25,746 nt of DNA from Clostridia bacterium (GCA_900767195.1 CAAFYG010000052.1:1-25746); one strand, 5' to 3'; positions 1 through 7,682 are shown, counted from the first letter of the stretch. The notes: generated by a model from the letters alone, not told the origin. A program made the numbers and translations.

Positions 1-764
1 ATCTTTCCAACTTAATAAAGACAGGAAAATATAAAAATGTGTCCATTGTAAAAACCGAACATAACGGCGGCTATTCTTATGGAAATAATTTTGGACTGAC
101 GGAAATAAAAAAGAGAGGGATAGATTATTGTATTGTTACAAATAACGATGTTGTTTTTCATAATAACAGTATTTCCGAAATGATAGCTCCGCTTCGGGCA
201 GACGCGAAACGCGTGTTGGTTGTTCCCAAGGTGTTGAACTCGAATGGAAACGTAACATCGCTTCCAACAATTAAAAAGCGAAAAATTTTAAAGTGGGTTG
301 TCGGCGGAGCAGATGGAAAAAATGCCTATCGCAAAGATCAGGCTTCAAACGTTTATTCTTTTTCCGGGTGTTGCTTTGCTTGTAATGTGAAGCTGATGGC
401 TCAGATCGGAATGTTTGATGAAAACGTTTTTCTTTATTGCGAAGAAGCGATTTTGTCGAAAAAAATTGCAGATGCCGGGTATAGTATTTATTATGCACCG
501 GAAGCCGTGATAACGCATTTTCATGGTGTAACTACCGGTAAGTGCAGTGCTTTTGTCGATTCCGAATATAGTAAAAGTTTGCTTTATTATTTATCTGAAT
601 ATGAAAATGTGAGGATACGGTTATGGGGAATTAAGCGGTTGCTGATTTTAAAAATACGCTTGAAAGCCCTCTTATCGAAATATTCGGATAAAGATAAATT
701 AGCAAGCTATATAAAACAGATAAATTTAAAATACAGGCAGATCAAAAACGGTGGAAATCACTGA
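1..764 (+). CDS. Family 2 glycosyltransferase, 3' part (5' end cut by window)
   Basis: The reading frame is open to the left edge (first full codon at base 3), so the GTG at 39 is internal rather than the true start; about 254 residues are visible. The run HNGGYSYGNNFGL followed by NNDVVF is the nucleotide-sugar-binding and DxD-like metal site of GT-A fold GT2 enzymes, and the later segment FDENVFLYCEEAILSKKIADAGY resembles the acceptor-side part of rhamnosyltransferase-like GT2 proteins. No membrane segment is visible in this part, so it probably acts at the cytoplasmic membrane face, adding a sugar to a lipid-linked surface glycan. It lies just before dTDP-rhamnose genes, so rhamnose transfer is a reasonable inference, not a demonstrated specificity. 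Its DNA is much more AT-rich than the rest of the window, which suggests a variable, possibly transferred, polysaccharide locus. Confidence 0.85.
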   Translation, partial: LSNLIKTGKYKNVSIVKTEHNGGYSYGNNFGLTEIKKRGIDYCIVTNNDVVFHNNSISEMIAPLRADAKRVLVVPKVLNSNGNVTSLPTIKKRKILKWVVGGADGKNAYRKDQASNVYSFSGCCFACNVKLMAQIGMFDENVFLYCEEAILSKKIADAGYSIYYAPEAVITHFHGVTTGKCSAFVDSEYSKSLLYYLSEYENVRIRLWGIKRLLILKIRLKALLSKYSDKDKLASYIKQINLKYRQIKNGGNH

Positions 765-886
765 AAAACATAAGATGAAAAATGTTGATTTCCGAAAGCG
801 AACCGAAAATTTTATTTTGATCTTGTTTTTTTATCAATATGTCGTTGAATTAAAGTGTTTAAAACGATTAAAGGAACGAGTAAATT

Positions 887-1774
887 ATGAAAGGAATTAT
901 TTTAGCAGGCGGAGCGGGAACGAGACTTTATCCGCTTACGTTGGTAACAAGTAAACAGTTATTGCCGGTGTACGATAAGCCGATGATTTTTTATCCTCTC
1001 TCTACGCTTATGCTCGCGGGCATCAAAGATATTCTTATTATTTCCACGCCTGCCGATTTGCCGAATTTCGAGAAGCTTCTCGGCAACGGTTCTGCGTTCG
1101 GCATAAATCTCTCGTATATGGTCCAGCCGTCACCCGACGGTCTTGCTCAGGCGTTTATTCTCGGCGAAGATTTTATCGGCGACGATGCGTGCGCCATGGT
1201 ACTCGGCGATAATATTTTCTATGGCAACGGGTTCGGAAAAGCTTTGAAGCAGGCTGTCGCCGACGCCGAAAAGAATAAAAGAGCCACGGTGTTCGGCTAT
1301 TATGTGAACGATCCGGAACGTTTCGGCGTGGTTGAATTCGATGAAAATTGGAAGGCGATTTCAATCGAAGAGAAACCGAAACAACCGAAATCAAGCTATG
1401 CCGTAACCGGCTTGTATTTTTATCCTACCGGGGTGAGCCGGAAAGCAAAGGCGGTGAAGCCTTCGGCTCGCGGCGAATTGGAGATCACTACTTTGAATGA
1501 AATGTATCTGAAAGACGGTTTGCTCGACGTGCAGCTTTTAGGCCGTGGGTTTGCGTGGCTCGATACGGGAACGTTTGCAAGTCTTGCTCGGGCGGCGGCG
1601 TTTGTCGAAATGATCGAAAATCAGCAGGGCATTACGATTTCCGCACCCGAAGAAATCGCGTACATAAACGGTTGGACGTCGAAAAAAGAGCTTCTTGAAG
1701 CGGCGGAACGCTATGGGAAATCTCCGTACGGGCAGCATCTGAAAAGAGTTGCCGACGGCGAGATCAAGTATTGA
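887..1774 (+). CDS. rfbA: Glucose-1-phosphate thymidylyltransferase
   Basis: Makes dTDP-glucose from dTTP and glucose-1-phosphate, the first step of dTDP-L-rhamnose synthesis, in the cytoplasm. The 295-residue length is normal for RmlA. The nucleotide-binding motif LAGGAGTRLYPLT is at residues 6-18, followed by SKQLLPVYDKPMI (22-34); further family signatures are VLGDNIFYG and EEKPKQPKSSYAVTGLYFY. The start ATG has AAGGAA at 871-876, ten bases upstream. The 122 bp between the glycosyltransferase and this gene are AT-rich and hold no convincing gene; I saw no clear promoter there, so transcription may come from upstream. rfbC follows after 9 bp, so the genes are probably one operon. Confidence 0.96.
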   Translation: MKGIILAGGAGTRLYPLTLVTSKQLLPVYDKPMIFYPLSTLMLAGIKDILIISTPADLPNFEKLLGNGSAFGINLSYMVQPSPDGLAQAFILGEDFIGDDACAMVLGDNIFYGNGFGKALKQAVADAEKNKRATVFGYYVNDPERFGVVEFDENWKAISIEEKPKQPKSSYAVTGLYFYPTGVSRKAKAVKPSARGELEITTLNEMYLKDGLLDVQLLGRGFAWLDTGTFASLARAAAFVEMIENQQGITISAPEEIAYINGWTSKKELLEAAERYGKSPYGQHLKRVADGEIKY

Positions 1775-1783
1775 GGTTAATTT

Positions 1784-2347
1784 ATGGGGAATTTTACATT
1801 TAACGAAACGAAAATCAAGGGCGTATACATTATCGACGTGAAAACCTATGGCGATGAGCGCGGATATTTCATGGAAACCTATAAAGAAAGCGATTTTGCG
1901 GTAGCGGGGCTTGATTATAAGTTTGTGCAAGACAATCAATCGAGCAGCAAAAAAGGCGTTCTTCGTGGGTTGCATTTTCAGAAAACGCATCCGCAGGCAA
2001 AACTAGTGCGGGTGCTGAGCGGCGAAGTGTTTGACGTGGCGGTGGATTTAAGAAAAAATTCCGAAACCTACGGCAAGTGGGCGGGAGTGCTTCTTTCCGC
2101 CGAAAATCACAGGCAATTTATGATACCGCGCGGCTTTGCGCACGGATTTTTAGTCGTTTCGGATTACGCCGAATTTGCCTATAAATGCGATGATTTTTAT
2201 CACCCGGACGACGAGGGCGGGATTATGTGGAATGATCCGGACATCGGCATCGACTGGGGTGACGTTTCCGGCGTGATTTTAAGCGAAAAAGATAAAAAGC
2301 ACCCGCTTTTAAAAGAGTGCAAATTTGCGTTTGAGGTGAAAGAGTAA
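1784..2347 (+). CDS. rfbC: dTDP-4-dehydrorhamnose 3,5-epimerase
   Basis: Third enzyme of the dTDP-L-rhamnose pathway; it epimerises C3 and C5 of dTDP-4-keto-6-deoxyglucose. The 187-residue cupin protein shows the family core DNQSSSKKGVLRGLHFQ, with the catalytic histidine at residue 64, then FDVAVDLRKNS, the catalytic-tyrosine region FAYKCDDFY and IMWNDPDIGIDW. A short GAGGT Shine-Dalgarno overlaps the end of rfbA. The stop codon overlaps the rfbB start (TAATG at 2345-2349), so the two are translationally coupled. Nothing appears truncated. Confidence 0.96.
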   Translation: MGNFTFNETKIKGVYIIDVKTYGDERGYFMETYKESDFAVAGLDYKFVQDNQSSSKKGVLRGLHFQKTHPQAKLVRVLSGEVFDVAVDLRKNSETYGKWAGVLLSAENHRQFMIPRGFAHGFLVVSDYAEFAYKCDDFYHPDDEGGIMWNDPDIGIDWGDVSGVILSEKDKKHPLLKECKFAFEVKE

Positions 2348-3372
2348 TGAAAAAGACGGTACTTGTAACGGGCGGGGCGGGTTTTATCGGATCGAATTTC
2401 GTATACCACATGCTGAAAGAACACCCCGATTATAAAATCGTGTGCGTGGACTGTCTGACGTATGCGGGAAATATGTCTACGCTGGCGGATGCGATGAAAA
2501 ACGATAATTTCGTTTTCTATAAAACGAATATCTGCGATCGTGAAGGCGTTTATAAAATATTCGAAGCCGAAAAGCCGGATATCGTAGTGAATTTTGCGGC
2601 GGAAAGCCACGTGGATCGTTCGATTGAAACGCCCGAAATTTTTTTGCAGACGAATATACTCGGTACGCAGGTGATGATGGACGCTTGCCGCAAATACGGC
2701 GTTGAGAGATACCATCAGGTTTCGACGGACGAGGTTTACGGAGATTTGCCGCTCGATCGTCCCGATTTGTTTTTTACGGAAAGCACGCCGATTCATACGT
2801 CTTCGCCCTATTCGGCGAGCAAAGCTTCGGCGGATCTTCTGGTGCAGGCGTACCACAGAACGTTCGGGTTGCCCGTAACGATCAGCCGCTGTTCGAATAA
2901 CTACGGTCCGTATCATTTCCCGGAAAAGCTGATACCGCTGATGATTGCGAATTGCCTGAACGATCAGCCGCTTCCCGTGTACGGCGAAGGGCTGAACGTG
3001 CGCGATTGGCTGTACGTGGAAGATCATTGCCGGGCGATCGATCTGATAATTCACCGCGGCCGGGTAGGCGAGGTGTATAACGTAGGAGGACACAACGAAA
3101 TGAAAAACATCGATATCGTGAAGCTGATTTGCGATTATCTCGGAAAGCCCTATACTCTGATTACGCATGTGACGGACAGAAAAGGACACGACATGCGTTA
3201 CGCGATCGATCCGACGAAAATTCACGACGAGCTTGGATGGTTGCCGGAAACGAAGTTTTCCGACGGCATTAAAAAGACGATTGATTGGTATCTTACGCAC
3301 CGCGAGTGGTGGGAAACGATAGTGAGCGGCGAGTATCGGAATTATTACGAGAAAATGTATAAGAACAGGTAA
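2347..3372 (+). CDS. rfbB: dTDP-glucose 4,6-dehydratase
   Basis: Converts dTDP-glucose to dTDP-4-keto-6-deoxyglucose; an extended short-chain dehydrogenase with bound NAD+. The Rossmann motif TGGAGFIGSN is at residues 8-17. The family active-site motifs are present: STDEVYG (Thr-Asp-Glu catalytic residues) and YSASKA (the Tyr-x3-Lys pair). SRCSNNYGPYHFPEKLIP and NVRDWLYVEDHC are typical of RmlB. Length 341 is normal. Gene order A-C-B is a common variant; rfbD, the final reductase, is not in this window and must lie upstream or elsewhere if the pathway is complete. Confidence 0.96.
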   Translation: MKKTVLVTGGAGFIGSNFVYHMLKEHPDYKIVCVDCLTYAGNMSTLADAMKNDNFVFYKTNICDREGVYKIFEAEKPDIVVNFAAESHVDRSIETPEIFLQTNILGTQVMMDACRKYGVERYHQVSTDEVYGDLPLDRPDLFFTESTPIHTSSPYSASKASADLLVQAYHRTFGLPVTISRCSNNYGPYHFPEKLIPLMIANCLNDQPLPVYGEGLNVRDWLYVEDHCRAIDLIIHRGRVGEVYNVGGHNEMKNIDIVKLICDYLGKPYTLITHVTDRKGHDMRYAIDPTKIHDELGWLPETKFSDGIKKTIDWYLTHREWWETIVSGEYRNYYEKMYKNR

Positions 3373-3390
3373 AACGGCAAAAAGGCTTGG

Positions 3391-3753
3391 ATGTTGATCG
3401 GTATGGAAGAAAAAATTGTGCAGACGGCGGGGAAAGAACAACTCGGCGAGTTCGCGCCTTTGTTCTCTCATCTCAACGACGACGTGCTTTTCGGCGAAGT
3501 GTGGAATTCCCGCGATGTTGATCTTAAAACAAAATGTATCGTTACCGTGGTGGCTTTGATGGCTTCGGGTATCACCGATTCGTCTTTGACGTATCACTTG
3601 CAAAACGCAAAAAATCACGGCGTTTTTCAAAAGGAAATCGCCGCGATCATTACTCATGCGGGTATGTATGTGGGCTGGCCAAAAGCCTGGGCGGTTTTCC
3701 GCCTCGCCAAAGAGGTTTGGAAAGATCTTGCCGATCTGCCGGCGGGAAAATAA
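3391..3753 (+). CDS. Carboxymuconolactone decarboxylase-like family protein
   Basis: A 120-residue all-helical protein resembling the carboxymuconolactone decarboxylase (AhpD-like fold) family. Supporting features are the central KCIVTVVALMASG helix, the conserved histidine in LTYHLQNAKNHGV and the C-terminal HAGMYVGWPKAW segment. It lacks the CxxC redox motif of AhpD peroxidase partners (one cysteine only), so thiol peroxidase activity is unlikely; the true substrate is unknown. Start choice is ambiguous: ATG at 3391 or the in-frame ATG at 3403, and neither has a strong ribosome-binding site. It lies 18 bp after rfbB on the same strand, but a role in rhamnose synthesis is not implied by the family. 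Confidence 0.8.
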   Translation: MLIGMEEKIVQTAGKEQLGEFAPLFSHLNDDVLFGEVWNSRDVDLKTKCIVTVVALMASGITDSSLTYHLQNAKNHGVFQKEIAAIITHAGMYVGWPKAWAVFRLAKEVWKDLADLPAGK

Positions 3754-3851
3754 TTCCGCGAAAAAAAATAATTTCGCAGAAAAATAATTCCGGCGTTCGG
3801 ATATAAAACGAGAACAATATAAATAGAACGATAACTATATAAATTGCATTT

Positions 3852-3891
3852 TTTTTCGGGCGTTCGCCGGCAATGGCGAACGCCCGAAAAA
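3852..3891. terminator. Perfect 17-bp inverted repeat between convergent genes
   Basis: Arms 3852-3868 and 3875-3891 pair perfectly (core CGGGCGTTCGCC) around a six-base loop. It lies between convergent genes, where a shared terminator is expected. The flanking tracts are in unusual order: T-run before and A-run after on the plus strand, so they extend the stem instead of forming a free U-tract. Terminator function is therefore inferred from position and stem strength. The rest of 3754-3938 is AT-rich with no gene. Confidence 0.55.
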
Positions 3892-3938
3892 TCTAATCAA
3901 TTTCGGGGGCAGGCAATCGCTTCGGGCGGGTAGCCGCT

Positions 3939-4697
3939 TTATATTCCGATAAATTCCGTTTGCGGAAAGGCGAGCTTTATCTCCGGCGGAAATTCGTAAT
4001 CCGAAATCACGCCCGTAAACGCCGAAAAATCACAAAAATAATAGATTCCGCTCTGCGGGGCATCGGTGAGTTTATCGCTGTCGATAAGAAAATACGTCTT
4101 TTTCGATTGCTTCATCATATTCCGCATCAGGGGCTTCGCTTCGCTTTCCCGAAAATAAACTTCGCCCCGTTTCGTTGCCGACGAAGACGAAAAAAACAGT
4201 TTGTCCGCACGGTATTTCAGCACGTCTTCCGCCGTTTCGCAGCTCCAGATCATAGCGGGCGGTTCGGCGATCAGGCCGCCGAGAACAATGGTGCGGATCT
4301 TCATTTCCGATACCCTTGCCGCCAAAGCGATATTATTCGTGATCACCGTGAGTTCTTTCTTCTCGGCGAGAAATTGCGCGATATGTTCCGTGGTTGTACC
4401 GGCGTCGATGAATACCACGTCGCCGTCCTCGATCAGTTCCGCGGCTTTTTTATCGATTTTTAATTTTTCCGTGCGGCTTAAATGATAGCGGAACGGAAGC
4501 GGCACGTACGCGCCTTCGTCGGCGATTTCCACGCCGCCGTAGCTGCGCTTTAAAATTCCGCGCCCTTCGAGTACGTTGAGATCGCGGTTGATTGTGGCGG
4601 TGGAATAGTGCAGGTTAGACGCAAGATATTTCACCGTGACGTAGCCGTATTGCCGCACAAGTTCCGTGATGCTATCAAGTCTTTCATTCTGATACAT
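3939..4697 (-). CDS. DeoR-family transcriptional regulator
   Basis: A 252-residue repressor-type protein. The N-terminal winged helix-turn-helix lies at about residues 5-57 (VTVKYLASNLHYSTATINRDL then LEGRGILKRSYGG), and the C-terminal DeoR sensor domain runs from about residue 75, with the phosphate-binding signature DAGTTTEHIA and later FFSSSSATKRGEVY. Family members usually bind phosphorylated sugars and repress nearby uptake or catabolic genes. It is divergent from an MFS transporter resembling sugar-phosphate antiporters, which fits that logic. A GAGGG Shine-Dalgarno lies a few bases before the ATG. Its promoter overlaps the transporter promoter, and three TTTGAGAA repeats lie in its leader. 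The effector is not known. Confidence 0.9.
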   Translation of the reverse strand: MYQNERLDSITELVRQYGYVTVKYLASNLHYSTATINRDLNVLEGRGILKRSYGGVEIADEGAYVPLPFRYHLSRTEKLKIDKKAAELIEDGDVVFIDAGTTTEHIAQFLAEKKELTVITNNIALAARVSEMKIRTIVLGGLIAEPPAMIWSCETAEDVLKYRADKLFFSSSSATKRGEVYFRESEAKPLMRNMMKQSKKTYFLIDSDKLTDAPQSGIYYFCDFSAFTGVISDYEFPPEIKLAFPQTEFIGI

Positions 4698-4710
4698 TTT
4701 ATCGCCCTCG

Positions 4711-4759
4711 TTTTGAGAATTTTTGAGAAATCAGCATAATTTCAAACGTAGTTTGAGAA
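4711..4759. promoter_or_regulatory. Three TTTGAGAA direct repeats, likely DeoR-family operator
   Basis: Copies of TTTGAGAA lie at 4712-4719, 4722-4729 and 4752-4759, the first two exactly 10 bp apart and the third 30 bp from the second. Such helical-turn spacing places all three on the same DNA face. They lie between the two start codons, next to the -35 box of the transporter promoter and inside the regulator's leader. Binding by the adjacent DeoR protein is inferred. Confidence 0.5.
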
Positions 4760-4762
4760 AAG

Positions 4763-4790
4763 TTGACTTTTTTTCTTTGCCGAATATAAT
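4763..4790 (+). promoter_or_regulatory. Sigma-A-type promoter of the MFS-MATE operon
   Basis: TTGACT (4763-4768), 16-bp spacer, TATAAT (4785-4790). The predicted start of transcription near 4797 leaves a leader of about 67 bases before the MFS ATG at 4864. The third TTTGAGAA repeat ends four bases before the -35 box. Confidence 0.75.
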
Positions 4791-4817
4791 TATACAGTGA
4801 AAGAATCAAGTTGTCAA
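4789..4817 (-). promoter_or_regulatory. Consensus sigma-A-type promoter of the DeoR gene
   Basis: Read on the minus strand: TTGACA (4812-4817), 17-bp spacer, TATAAT (4789-4794), a full consensus match. Its -10 overlaps the plus-strand -10 by two bases, so both promoters cannot be occupied by RNA polymerase at once. Confidence 0.75.
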
Positions 4818-4863
4818 GCCGATTCCGGCGGAAAAAAGAAAAAGTCGTTGCAGCGAGGAAAAT

Positions 4864-6219
4864 ATGAAAAGTAAGAAGCAACAAAACGGAACATTGCAGG
4901 CGTGGCTGATTTTTATGTGTTTTTTTGCCTATACGGTGAGCTACGTATCGCGCTACAGCTATAATTCGAATATTGTTGCGATTCGCGAGAACTACCTGGT
5001 AGACAAAGCGTCGGCAGGGCTTGTCGGCACGTTTTATTTTTTCGCTTACGGCATAGGGCAGGTGGTGAACGGGCTTTTGTGCAAGCGATACAATAAAAAA
5101 CTCTGCATCGCGGCGTCGCTTTTCATTTCGGCAGCAGTGAACGCGGCGCTCTTCTTTTCGCCCGCGTTTTCCGCATTCAAATGGCTGTGGCTTGTAAACG
5201 GCGTTGCGCTTTCTGTGTTGTGGTCGTCGCTCGTGGCAATTCTTTCGGCGCATCTCGACGGGGATTATTTAAAGCGGGGCGTGCTTTTAATGAGCATGTC
5301 CGTGGCGGCAGGCACGTGCATTTCTTACGGCACGAGCGCGCTGTTTTTGAAATTCGCCACGTATCGGGCGGCGTTTTTATTCGCCGCGTTGTTTACGGGT
5401 GCGTTTGCCGTGTGCTGGATTTTATGCTACGATTTTTTAACGAAGCCGCTTCAGCGCGACAGGGCGGCGGAACGCGCGGCAATGGTTGCGCAAGCTGAAA
5501 GCGGTGCGGAACAGGCGGCGGGGGCGGAACAGGCGGCGCAAGCCGAAAAACAACCGGCGCAGGCGAAAAAGCAGGCGAAAAAACAGGCGAAAAAATCTCC
5601 CGTGGACGGGTGGGTGCTTTTCACGGTGTTTATCGTGCCGGGGGTGCTGGTGGCGATCGTAAACCTGATCAAAGACGGCTTGAACACGTGGGTACCCGAG
5701 ATTTTGAAAACGTCGTTCGGGTACGGCGATTCTCTTTCTCTTACGCTGACTTTGGTGCTGCCTTTGGTTGGCATGGGCGGAAGCGCGCTTGCGCTTTTCA
5801 TGCATAAAAAATTCGATGATTATCTTACGCTCAGCGGAGTGCTGTATCTAGCGGCAACGGCGGCGATTTTCGGCATCACGGCGATTTTACGGAGCGGAAG
5901 CACGGGCGCGCTTGCGGGCGCGGCGACGGTGGCTCTTTTCGGCTGCGTTTCGCTTTTCACTCATTCGGTGAACAGCGCGCTGACGAGCGTTGCGCCGATG
6001 CTGCTGCGCGATAAATACGACTCGGGAAAAATGGCGGGGATTCTGAACGGTTCTGCGTACGTGGGCAGCACGATCAGCGCATACGGGCTGGGCGCGATTG
6101 CCGACGCGGCGGGGTGGAACGGCGTATTCGTTTTGCTGCTTATTCTTTCCGCGGTTGCCGTTTTGGCGGCGTTCGGAGTGACGGCGTTAAGAAAACTGCG
6201 GGAAAAACGGGCGAATTAG
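4864..6219 (+). CDS. MFS transporter, organophosphate:phosphate antiporter-like
   Basis: A 451-residue integral membrane protein with about 12 hydrophobic segments in two halves. The first half, with YVSRYSYNSNIVAI after the first helix and TFYFFAYGIGQVVNG in the second, resembles the GlpT/UhpT-type organophosphate antiporter family, so glycerol phosphate or hexose phosphate are possible substrates; this family placement is weaker than the MFS call. The central cytoplasmic loop (about residues 195-245) carries a low-complexity Ala/Gln/Lys/Glu stretch built from short repeats. A GAGGAAAA ribosome-binding site precedes the ATG. It is the first gene of an operon with the MATE gene, under a promoter next to candidate DeoR operators. 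Confidence 0.85.
   Translation: MKSKKQQNGTLQAWLIFMCFFAYTVSYVSRYSYNSNIVAIRENYLVDKASAGLVGTFYFFAYGIGQVVNGLLCKRYNKKLCIAASLFISAAVNAALFFSPAFSAFKWLWLVNGVALSVLWSSLVAILSAHLDGDYLKRGVLLMSMSVAAGTCISYGTSALFLKFATYRAAFLFAALFTGAFAVCWILCYDFLTKPLQRDRAAERAAMVAQAESGAEQAAGAEQAAQAEKQPAQAKKQAKKQAKKSPVDGWVLFTVFIVPGVLVAIVNLIKDGLNTWVPEILKTSFGYGDSLSLTLTLVLPLVGMGGSALALFMHKKFDDYLTLSGVLYLAATAAIFGITAILRSGSTGALAGAATVALFGCVSLFTHSVNSALTSVAPMLLRDKYDSGKMAGILNGSAYVGSTISAYGLGAIADAAGWNGVFVLLLILSAVAVLAAFGVTALRKLREKRAN
5560..5595 (+). repeat. Three 12-bp in-frame tandem repeats in MFS loop
   Basis: The unit CAGGCGAAAAAR occurs three times in direct succession, encoding repeated Gln-Ala-Lys-Lys in the central loop of the transporter. 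A related Ala/Gln/Glu-rich repeat lies just before it (about 5500-5540). Confidence 0.85.
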
Positions 6220-6228
6220 AGGTTCGGC

Positions 6229-7578
6229 ATGAAAGATTTAACGCGCGGAAACATTTATAAAACGTTTTTCTTATTCGGATTTCCCATGGTGCTTTCCGGG
6301 TTGCTTTCGCAGATGTACGGCATTATCGATACATCGATTGCGGGCAAGCTGATCGGCGAAACGGGGCTTGCGGCAACAGGCGTTACGTCTCCGCTCACCA
6401 CGTTTTTATCTTCGGTGTACTGGGGGTACGGAACGGGGTTTTCCATTTATATCGCGAAGCTTTTCGGGGCGAAAGAGTACGGAAAAATCCGCCGCGCGGT
6501 GGCTGTTTCTTTTGCAATTCAGATTGCGTTTACGGCGGTGATGGCGGCGGTGTGCCTTGGGTTTCACAAGCAGATTTTTAACTTGCTGAACGTGGACGAA
6601 ACGCTGCGCGAAGAGGCGTATGCTTATTATTCGGTGTACGTGGCGGGACTTTGCTTTATCGTATTCAACAATTCTTTTTTGAGTATTTTAAACGCGTTCG
6701 GCATCAGCGGCTTTCAGCTTTGGATGTCGGTGGCGGCAACCGTACTCAATATCGGCGGAAATATTTTTCTGGTGAAGATAGGAATGGGTGTGCGCGGACT
6801 TGCGCTTTCTTCCGTTTTTGCCGGGGTAGCGGTGGATATTTGCTATATTTTCAAGCTGCGCGCGTGCTATAAAGAAATGGGAACGGCGGGCGAAAAATTT
6901 TCGCTGAAAACGCAGGGATTCAAGGAATCTTTTGCCTATGCGCTGCCGAATATGGCGCAGCAGATGGTGATGTATTTATCTTCGCTTTTGTTATCGCCGC
7001 TTGTGAACGGGTTGGGAAAAGAAGCCCCCGCGGCGTATTCCGTTGCGCTGACGCTGTTTAATTTGATTGCCGCGGTGTTCGGCAATTCGGCAAAGGCGCT
7101 TTCCAATTACACGGCGCAGTGCATGGGGCTGAAAAAGTACGATCGCATTAAAAAAGGACTTGGCGCGGGGGCATTGCAGGGGCTGGCGTTTTCGCTGCCG
7201 TTTCTTTTGGTTTGCGCGTTTTTCCCCGAGGCGGTTTGCTCGCTGTTTTTCAAGCCGGAGGCAAGCGCCGTCACGAAAAATTATGCGATACTCTTCGCGC
7301 GGGTGTATGCGCCGCTGATGTTTTTGTACGGCACGAATAATCTTTTTCACGCGCTGTTCCGCGGCACGAAAGCTTCGGTGGGCCTTTTCACTTCCACGTT
7401 CTGGGGCGCGGCGGTGCGCTACGTTGCTTCCGCGCTGCTGATCGCGAAAGCGGGCATGAACGGATTTTATCTCGGCTGGGCGATCTCGTGGGCGGCGGAA
7501 GCGGTGTACGCGATTATTTTGTATCTTACGAACGTTTGGAATCCTGCGCGAAAGGAGGCGGCTGCTACGGCTGCGTGA
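6229..7578 (+). CDS. MATE-family efflux transporter
   Basis: A 449-residue polytopic membrane protein of the multidrug and toxic compound extrusion family (MatE/NorM-DinF type), normally a cation-driven exporter. Typical features are the N-terminal GFPMVLSGLLSQMYGIIDTSIAGKL and the repeated second half beginning near residue 230 with YALPNMAQQMVMYLSSLL. About 12 membrane segments are present at normal length. It starts 9 bp after the MFS stop codon, with AGAGG as ribosome-binding site, so it is almost surely cotranscribed and under the same regulation. Its substrate cannot be told from sequence; the operon suggests export of a compound linked to phosphorylated-sugar metabolism or sugar-phosphate stress, which is inference. 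Confidence 0.92.
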   Translation: MKDLTRGNIYKTFFLFGFPMVLSGLLSQMYGIIDTSIAGKLIGETGLAATGVTSPLTTFLSSVYWGYGTGFSIYIAKLFGAKEYGKIRRAVAVSFAIQIAFTAVMAAVCLGFHKQIFNLLNVDETLREEAYAYYSVYVAGLCFIVFNNSFLSILNAFGISGFQLWMSVAATVLNIGGNIFLVKIGMGVRGLALSSVFAGVAVDICYIFKLRACYKEMGTAGEKFSLKTQGFKESFAYALPNMAQQMVMYLSSLLLSPLVNGLGKEAPAAYSVALTLFNLIAAVFGNSAKALSNYTAQCMGLKKYDRIKKGLGAGALQGLAFSLPFLLVCAFFPEAVCSLFFKPEASAVTKNYAILFARVYAPLMFLYGTNNLFHALFRGTKASVGLFTSTFWGAAVRYVASALLIAKAGMNGFYLGWAISWAAEAVYAIILYLTNVWNPARKEAAATAA

Positions 7579-7624
7579 AAAAAATTTGCCGCATAAAAAT
7601 TTTGCGGCGCGGCGGCGCGTTTGC

Positions 7625-7653
7625 TTGAAAAATTTTTGCGTGTGTGCTATACT
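7625..7653 (+). promoter_or_regulatory. Sigma-A-type promoter of the alarmone synthetase gene
   Basis: TTGAAA (7625-7630), 17-bp spacer, TATACT (7648-7653). The predicted transcript starts near 7660, close to the Shine-Dalgarno at 7672-7676. It gives the gene expression independent of the MATE operon upstream. Confidence 0.65.
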
Positions 7654-7682
7654 TGTACGGAAAGGAACGGCGGAGGTGCAAA

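Noticed and set aside
751..954. 67-codon frame in the glycosyltransferase-rfbA spacer
   Set aside because: Starts at a GTG without Shine-Dalgarno, overlaps both neighbours and has no protein-like features.
2200..3657. 485-codon open frame antisense to rfbC, rfbB and the following gene
   Set aside because: Shadow of strongly supported genes on the plus strand; its Arg/His/Ile-rich translation has no recognisable domain and no ribosome-binding site.
4699..5253. 184-codon minus-strand frame over the DeoR/MFS intergenic region
   Set aside because: Antisense to the MFS gene and would cover both promoters; no recognisable domain.
7644..7682. Upstream GTG start for the alarmone synthetase
   Set aside because: It lies inside the -10 region and lacks a Shine-Dalgarno, while the ATG at 7683 has GGAGG at ideal spacing.
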